Shown one piece after another: positions 59,401-64,000 of a DNA stretch of 64,000 nucleotides (position 1 is the stretch's first letter; every line of letters begins with the position of its first letter). Source of the stretch: Ampelocalamus luodianensis. Lineage: Eukaryota; Streptophyta; Magnoliopsida; Poales; Poaceae. Location of the stretch: contig CM070639.1 in NCBI GenBank assembly GCA_036346255.1, positions 2,738,001 to 2,802,000 of the forward strand, written 5' to 3'. The notes beneath the pieces were generated by a model, which searched no databases, was not told where the DNA came from, and worked only from the letters and a program-made list of their open reading frames with translations. A program made the position numbers and the translations under genes.

Positions 59401-60819
59401 GAATTCAAAGTTGACACACTTGCTGCAAGACTCGCTAAGTACGTAGCCTTTTGTTCTTAGGGTGGTATGATTTTGAGCTATTCTTTAGTTTTTGTAATAA
59501 TGTGTGTAAGCACTCCAGGTGGAGACTCCAAAACTTTGATGTTTGTTCAAATTAGCCCTAATGAGAATGACGTGGGTGAAACTCTTTGCTCGCTAAACTT
59601 TGCGAGCAGAGTGCGGGGAATAGAGCTTGGACAAGCAAAGAAACAAGTTGATGTTGGAGAACTGTCAAGATATAAGCTTATGGTACTGTACTACTATGTT
59701 CATACATGTTTTCAGTACGATCTTAGCTTCCATATGTTTAACCTGAATACATACTGCTGGTTCTGCTAGGTTGGGAGAGCCAAACAGGATAGCAAGAACA
59801 AAGATGCTCAGATTAAGAGCATGGAAGAAACAATCCATTCCCTTGAAGCGAAGAACAAGGCCAAAGATCTGCTCAGTATGAATCTCCAAGAGAAGGTACT
59901 TCAAGCATCGTTAGCTGCTGCCTTCCACTTCTTTGAGTTTCGTTTGCAGTATATAAATTATAATCACCATTGGCTCGATAATATGATTTGCCTGAATACT
60001 GTTATGAATAAGAATTAACACGTTTATCGCTGCTTCTCGTTGTTTCCAGATCAAAGAGTTGGAATCACAGCTGCTGGTTGAAAGAAAGATAGCAAGGCAG
60101 CATGTTGACAACAAGATCGCCCAAGATCACTTGCAGAAGCAGCAAAGCATCAAGGAAGAGAACTCGTACCTGAGAAGCCCTATGGCAGAGAGGAACCTCA
60201 ACTCCACAGCAGAGAAACCAACAGTAGCCAAAGATTTCGGAATTGCGAAGCAGATGTTTTCTGACAGCAACACTGACACCTACAGCTTCAATCAGCTGAT
60301 GTCTCTAGCAGAGAAGGAAAACAACCCTGAAGTTGGTCAGCTGTCCCTGCCTACAAAAGTCAGGAGAGTCTCTCTGTGCAATGGAGCTTACCAGAATCCG
60401 ACAAACCCGGCCTCCCGCCGCAACTCGCTGATACCGCTTCCGCGGCGCAATTCTCTGATGCCTCTACCCACAGCGAAGCCTGCAGCAGCACCACCACCCT
60501 CAGTCTCACCCCTTGACAGGATCACAGAGCACTGTTCACCGCCACTGTGCTCTCCCCGGTTATCACCACCAACAAGGGCAGCAGGAGCAAGAAGATCAAC
60601 AGCATCCTGCGGCGCAGCCTGCAGAAGAAAGTGATCATCAGGCCACAGATGGTGCCGCAGTCGGGGAGGAGGGGCGGTGCCGCTGCCCAGGGGATCGACA
60701 GTGCTCGCAGGGCGCGGCGAGCGCCGGCGAGTGGCGCTGCCGGTGCACAGAGGCTGCCGCACAACAGGGACAAGGAGAAGGGATGGAACAACGGGACAAG
60801 CCTCAGGCACAACTTCTGA
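56495..60819 (+). CDS. Kinesin-14 family motor protein, fifteen exons, four frame breaks
   Basis: Microtubule motor. A coiled-coil stalk (about residues 170-325) precedes the head and the neck reads ELKGNIRVFCRCRPLN, the kinesin-14 (minus-end directed) arrangement. Exons: 56,495-56,546; 56,625-56,732; 56,854-57,196; 57,280-57,475; 57,629-57,705; 57,826-57,925; 58,033-58,140; 58,229-58,401; 58,486-58,770; 58,845-59,006; 59,107-59,322; 59,401-59,438; 59,519-59,682; 59,770-59,895; 60,050-60,819. The motor (about 329-660) has P-loop GQTGTGKT (about 412-419), NEHSSRSH, LIDLAGSERV and NKSLSALGDVISAL. The tail is Ser/Arg/Pro-rich. One base is missing at each of 57,056 (G), 58,359 (G), 58,766-58,769 (A run; a splice acceptor at 58,850 is an alternative) and 60,554-60,557 (C run). 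With these the protein is about 973 residues. Confidence 0.88.
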
Positions 60820-61456
60820 TCTCTGACTAAGAGGCATCAGCTCTGACGAGAGATTTGTAGATTGGTGTAAGTTTAGGTGTTTTATAGGTTGAGTTGCGAG
60901 CTCTCGCCTATTGAGAGAGCTCTGGATTTCTCATATAGATTGATGATTGATTGGTCTGACTGCCAGATCTGTCTACGAAACGGCTGCTGACTCCGATCAG
61001 GTTTGCAGGTGCTTCCAATGTGTGTGTGAGCCATTTTATGCATCATCCCAGTTGATATTCTCTGTAAATGACTGTGACATGTGTCCTTTTCTTTCTCACT
61101 GTACTAAGAGAGGTTTGAAATATGAACATCCTTGGAGTCGAGAAAACAAGTGAAAGTTCATGCATACGCAAAGAGGTTTGTGGCAAACTACCCACTTAAT
61201 ATCTATTAGAAATGGTTCGCATTGAAAACTTGTCATACAATCGGATCACGCAATAGCCCAAACATTAAGCAGTTCATGCCCTCAAGCCAAACTATGTCCA
61301 TGTATAATTGATTTTGACTGTCATACATGTCCCATGCATCCAACAAGTGCCTACTTGCCAGATGAAAAGCTTGAAGCCCCTCCAGTCCGTTTATCCAATA
61401 TGAATCCGTGATGGGGACTATAGTAAACATTACAAAATTGGTAACACGGCCTCAAT
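60820..61456. other. 3' region between convergent genes
   Basis: It contains the 3' untranslated parts of the kinesin (plus) and of the WD40 gene (minus). No further coding sequence was recognised. Confidence 0.5.
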
Positions 61457-64000
61457 TCAATAATTTAACTCGACATCCTCTTCGTTTGAGCTTTCCTTAA
61501 CTCCTGCAAATCAAGTGAGTCATATCAAATGGCAGACAATCATAGCTCAGAGCTGAGTTCTTTGAAAAACAAAGGTGAATTCCACAGGTGAAAGAAGAAA
61601 CATTTGCGAAGGGCATCATGCTAAATAAACAGTTGTGTATTCGTTACACAAAAGTACATCGAGGATTTTGTTTATTCCTACATATTTCAGATAGGTAGTA
61701 AGCATTTTCTGAGGCAACAGTCAAACATAATATCTGGGTTTGAAAGGAGAAGGAATGTATTATCTTAAGTAGGATCCTTGAAAAACTATATTAACATACA
61801 GGCAAACAGTTGCTCCTTAAAAAAAAATGATAAACTACATCTGATTAACCAAGTTAAAATCCCAGAAGACAACCAAATTTCCCATCTATCTCATAAACAA
61901 ATAAAAAGAAGACTCTTAACATAAGACTAAGAGCAGCAGCGCCACAAATGAAAAGATTGACAAATGAACAAATTGTCATTTTATTAAAGCACCAACTTAC
62001 GAAAATCCAGGTTTAACCTCATTCATAGTCTTATGAAAATCCAGGTTTAACCTCATTCATAGTTCTTTTTCAGTGAATAACCAATATCCAATTCAATGTT
62101 ATGTTTATACAAAATGTTTGTTTGCATCATTTTCGCTGTGAGAGTAGTGTGTAATATTCATTAGTGGATGAAGTTTTCATGGACTTACATTTCAATGATG
62201 TCCCAGAAAGACACGTTAGCCTTGCTTTTGTGTTAGCCTCTGCTAATGGAGTAGGCTTCTCACTTCCAATCATCCGGACATCCCAGATCCTTATGACACC
62301 ATCGGATGAAGCCGACGCAATTAGGTTGCACAATTCAGATCCATTGTTCCGGTTACCAAAGACAACAATCCCTTTTACACGAGTTGAATGAGCATCCTCA
62401 ATGTGCGATGAAACCTTGCCGCTGGACAGATCCCAAGCAGTAATACCACGATCCTCTCCTCCAGTGTAAAGTACTCCATTCTAACACATACATGATAAAC
62501 AAGTGACCAATATGCAAAAGGCAGCATCATATATTCATATCAGTGTTGTGGAAAACAGCATGCGCTCGACGGACGGATGGGGTACCGCTAAGCGATTAAT
62601 CATGATACAGCCGATTAATCAGAATTTAACTGACGATTGTGCGTTCTTATTGATATATTTATTTATTGTTAAAATTAATTACAATAATTTTATTTGTCCA
62701 AAATTATTGTAAATTATCTCTCTACAAAAGATCATTTGCCATGTTTTTACATTGCATTGTTTATACTTCATCCATATGTTACATACTATGAACACCATTA
62801 CGCAACATTATATACTAATTTATCGTAATTACTAATTAGTGAATAAAAATAATCTGTTTCCGTGATTAAACAGAAAAACAAATGATTAATCGGAAAACGG
62901 CCGATTAATCGTGTTATGCGGTCAATTAATCGTTCGACGGCACTAATTGCACTCCGATTATACTATTCTTGACAGTTTAGCCACCGTCACCAAGTCGGCC
63001 ATTTTTCACAACAATGATTCGTATTCATATGGTGTTTCCAAAAGATAGATTTAGTGGAAAGAGTAACAAAGTAACAGATGTCGGAGGTCAACCCAAAGTG
63101 CTATGACATGAAGCATCTGAAGATCCACCTTATACATAAAGGTAAATGGTCCTAATAGCTAAAATCATAACATGAAATTGTACCTAGGAGTCAATTCGCC
63201 ACATTATGGGCAGCCTAAGTTGGTCAAAGTCAAATTTGCATTCCACAAGATGACACATGTCAACAATTTCTCAGCCCCTACACTCTAAACTACTCCTAAT
63301 CGTTTAATCCGGAATTTGCATTACACAATAAGCATTCTTATGGCATGATCTATGTAAGTTTATCCGGATGCGCAAAAAATGATAGTAACAATACCTTTGC
63401 AGGCGCCAAGGAACTACTCCTAATCGTTTAATCCGGAATTTGCATTATACAATAAGCATTCTTATAGCATGATCTATGTAAGTTTATCCGGATGCGCAAA
63501 AAATGATAGTAACAATACCTTTGCAGGCGCCAAGGAGAGCACCCTCTTGCCGCAGTCCATCTCATGAATGATCCTGGCGTCCTCGGAGTCGTGCACAGTC
63601 GCCTTCTCCTCAGCCGCCATCACGAAGCGGTCGCCCCGGCCCCATCCTCCGCGTACGCCACCGTCGACGCGGGGCGCTCGAGGCGGCACGCGAAGCTGCG
63701 GCGGCCCCGGACGAGGTTGAGCATGGCGAGGGCCCCGCGCGGCCGACGGCGAGCGCGACACGGCCCGAGGGGTGCACGGCGAGGCCATCCGTGGCCTCGT
63801 GGCGCGGGAAGGCGCGGAACGAGGCGAGGAGGGTGAATCCATCGGCGTCGTAGAGGTGGAGCAGCCCGTCGTCGGAGGCGGCGAGGAGGTTGCGGGGACC
63901 GGCCCGAGGGAGTAGAATGCGAGCGCGGAGACGGCGGCGGAGGGGTCGAGGAGCGGGCCGATGTCGGCGGCGGTGGGGAGATCGTAGAGGCGGATGGAGT
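61457..64000 (-). CDS. WD40 protein, PAK1IP1/MAK11-like, partial, three frame breaks
   Basis: By family, a nucleolar WD-repeat protein of 60S ribosome biogenesis. The first exon enters from the window edge (64,000-63,519) and reads SIRLYDLPTAADIGPLLDPS, later GLLHLYDADGFTLLASF and VHDSEDARIIHEMDCGKRVL. Exon 2 is 62,480-62,189, with NGVLYTGGEDRGITAWDLSS and NLIASASSDGVIRIWDVRM. A possible last exon (about 61,503-61,457) reads KESSNEEDVELNY and stop; exons between may be missed. Frame is lost at 63,894-63,897, 63,733-63,736 and 63,634-63,637. In each place a run of four G/C would need to be five. The 5' end lies outside the window, so total length is unknown. Confidence 0.82.
61999..62065. repeat. 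Short tandem duplication in the WD40 gene
   Basis: GAAAATCCAGGTTTAACCTC with ATTCATAGT occurs twice, period about 34 bp, left of exon 2. Confidence 0.85.
62481..63518 (-). other. Intron 1 of the WD40 gene
   Basis: Donor GT at 63,518-63,517, acceptor AG at 62,482-62,481. The middle contains imperfect ATTAATCG-type words (62,590-62,940), possibly a decayed MITE, and the 124-bp duplication described separately. Confidence 0.6.
63289..63536. repeat. Tandem 124-bp duplication across the exon 1 splice donor
   Basis: Units 63,289-63,412 and 63,413-63,536 are nearly identical (about two differences). Each carries CCTTTGCAGGCGCCAAGGA, that is the last bases of exon 1 and the donor on the minus strand. 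Confidence 0.92.

Overview
The window is nuclear DNA from a grass, most likely Oryza (rice or a wild relative). The evidence is intron-containing plant genes with GC-rich monocot exons, Ty1/copia and long-LTR elements nested in one another, MITEs, and Micron-like elements lying against (TA)n microsatellites. From memory only, the gene set (CHX antiporter, TCP factor, mitochondrial uL14, kinesin-14, PAK1IP1-like) resembles the long arm of rice chromosome 12. I could not check this.

Layout. 1-10,297 is retrotransposon DNA. A plus-strand copia element (family A, copy 1) carries a 4.0-kb solo-LTR-like insertion with a TAATG target duplication, and it sits inside the pol of a minus-strand copia deletion derivative. 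10,684-15,709 (-) is a CHX cation/H+ antiporter with two coding exons. 15,900-23,700 is intergenic and holds an LTR-like fragment, a long inverted-repeat element, a PIF/Harbinger-like MITE, a PPR pseudogene fragment and a short poly(A) retroposon. 23,704-24,592 (-) is a class II TCP transcription factor. 26,815-35,600 (-) is copia family A copy 2, split by a 4.6-kb solo-LTR-like insertion with a TAATA duplication. 35,612-46,660 is transposon-rich: two Micron-like elements beside (TA)n tracts, a third long LTR with unmatched flanks, and a retroelement-like stretch with a cluster of CGGTNNTACCG palindromes. 49,648-51,545 (+) is mitochondrial ribosomal protein uL14 (HUELLENLOS type). 52,231-52,800 is a damaged unknown gene. 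53,050-55,520 holds the 3' ends of two decayed copia copies. 56,495-60,819 (+) is a kinesin-14. 61,457-64,000 (-) is the 3' part of a WD40 PAK1IP1-like gene, convergent with the kinesin.

The genes are ordinary housekeeping or developmental plant genes with no visible shared pathway. The strongest anomaly is that all five recognisable conserved genes need small deletions undone to read through. Ten sites are inferred: nine of 1 base and one of 2 bases. Six of them look like a run of five G/C reduced to four. This points to deletion-biased sequencing or assembly error, or far less likely to decay of five neighbouring genes at once. I saw no undescribed enzymatic or defence system. The interest lies in the nested transposons and these frame breaks.
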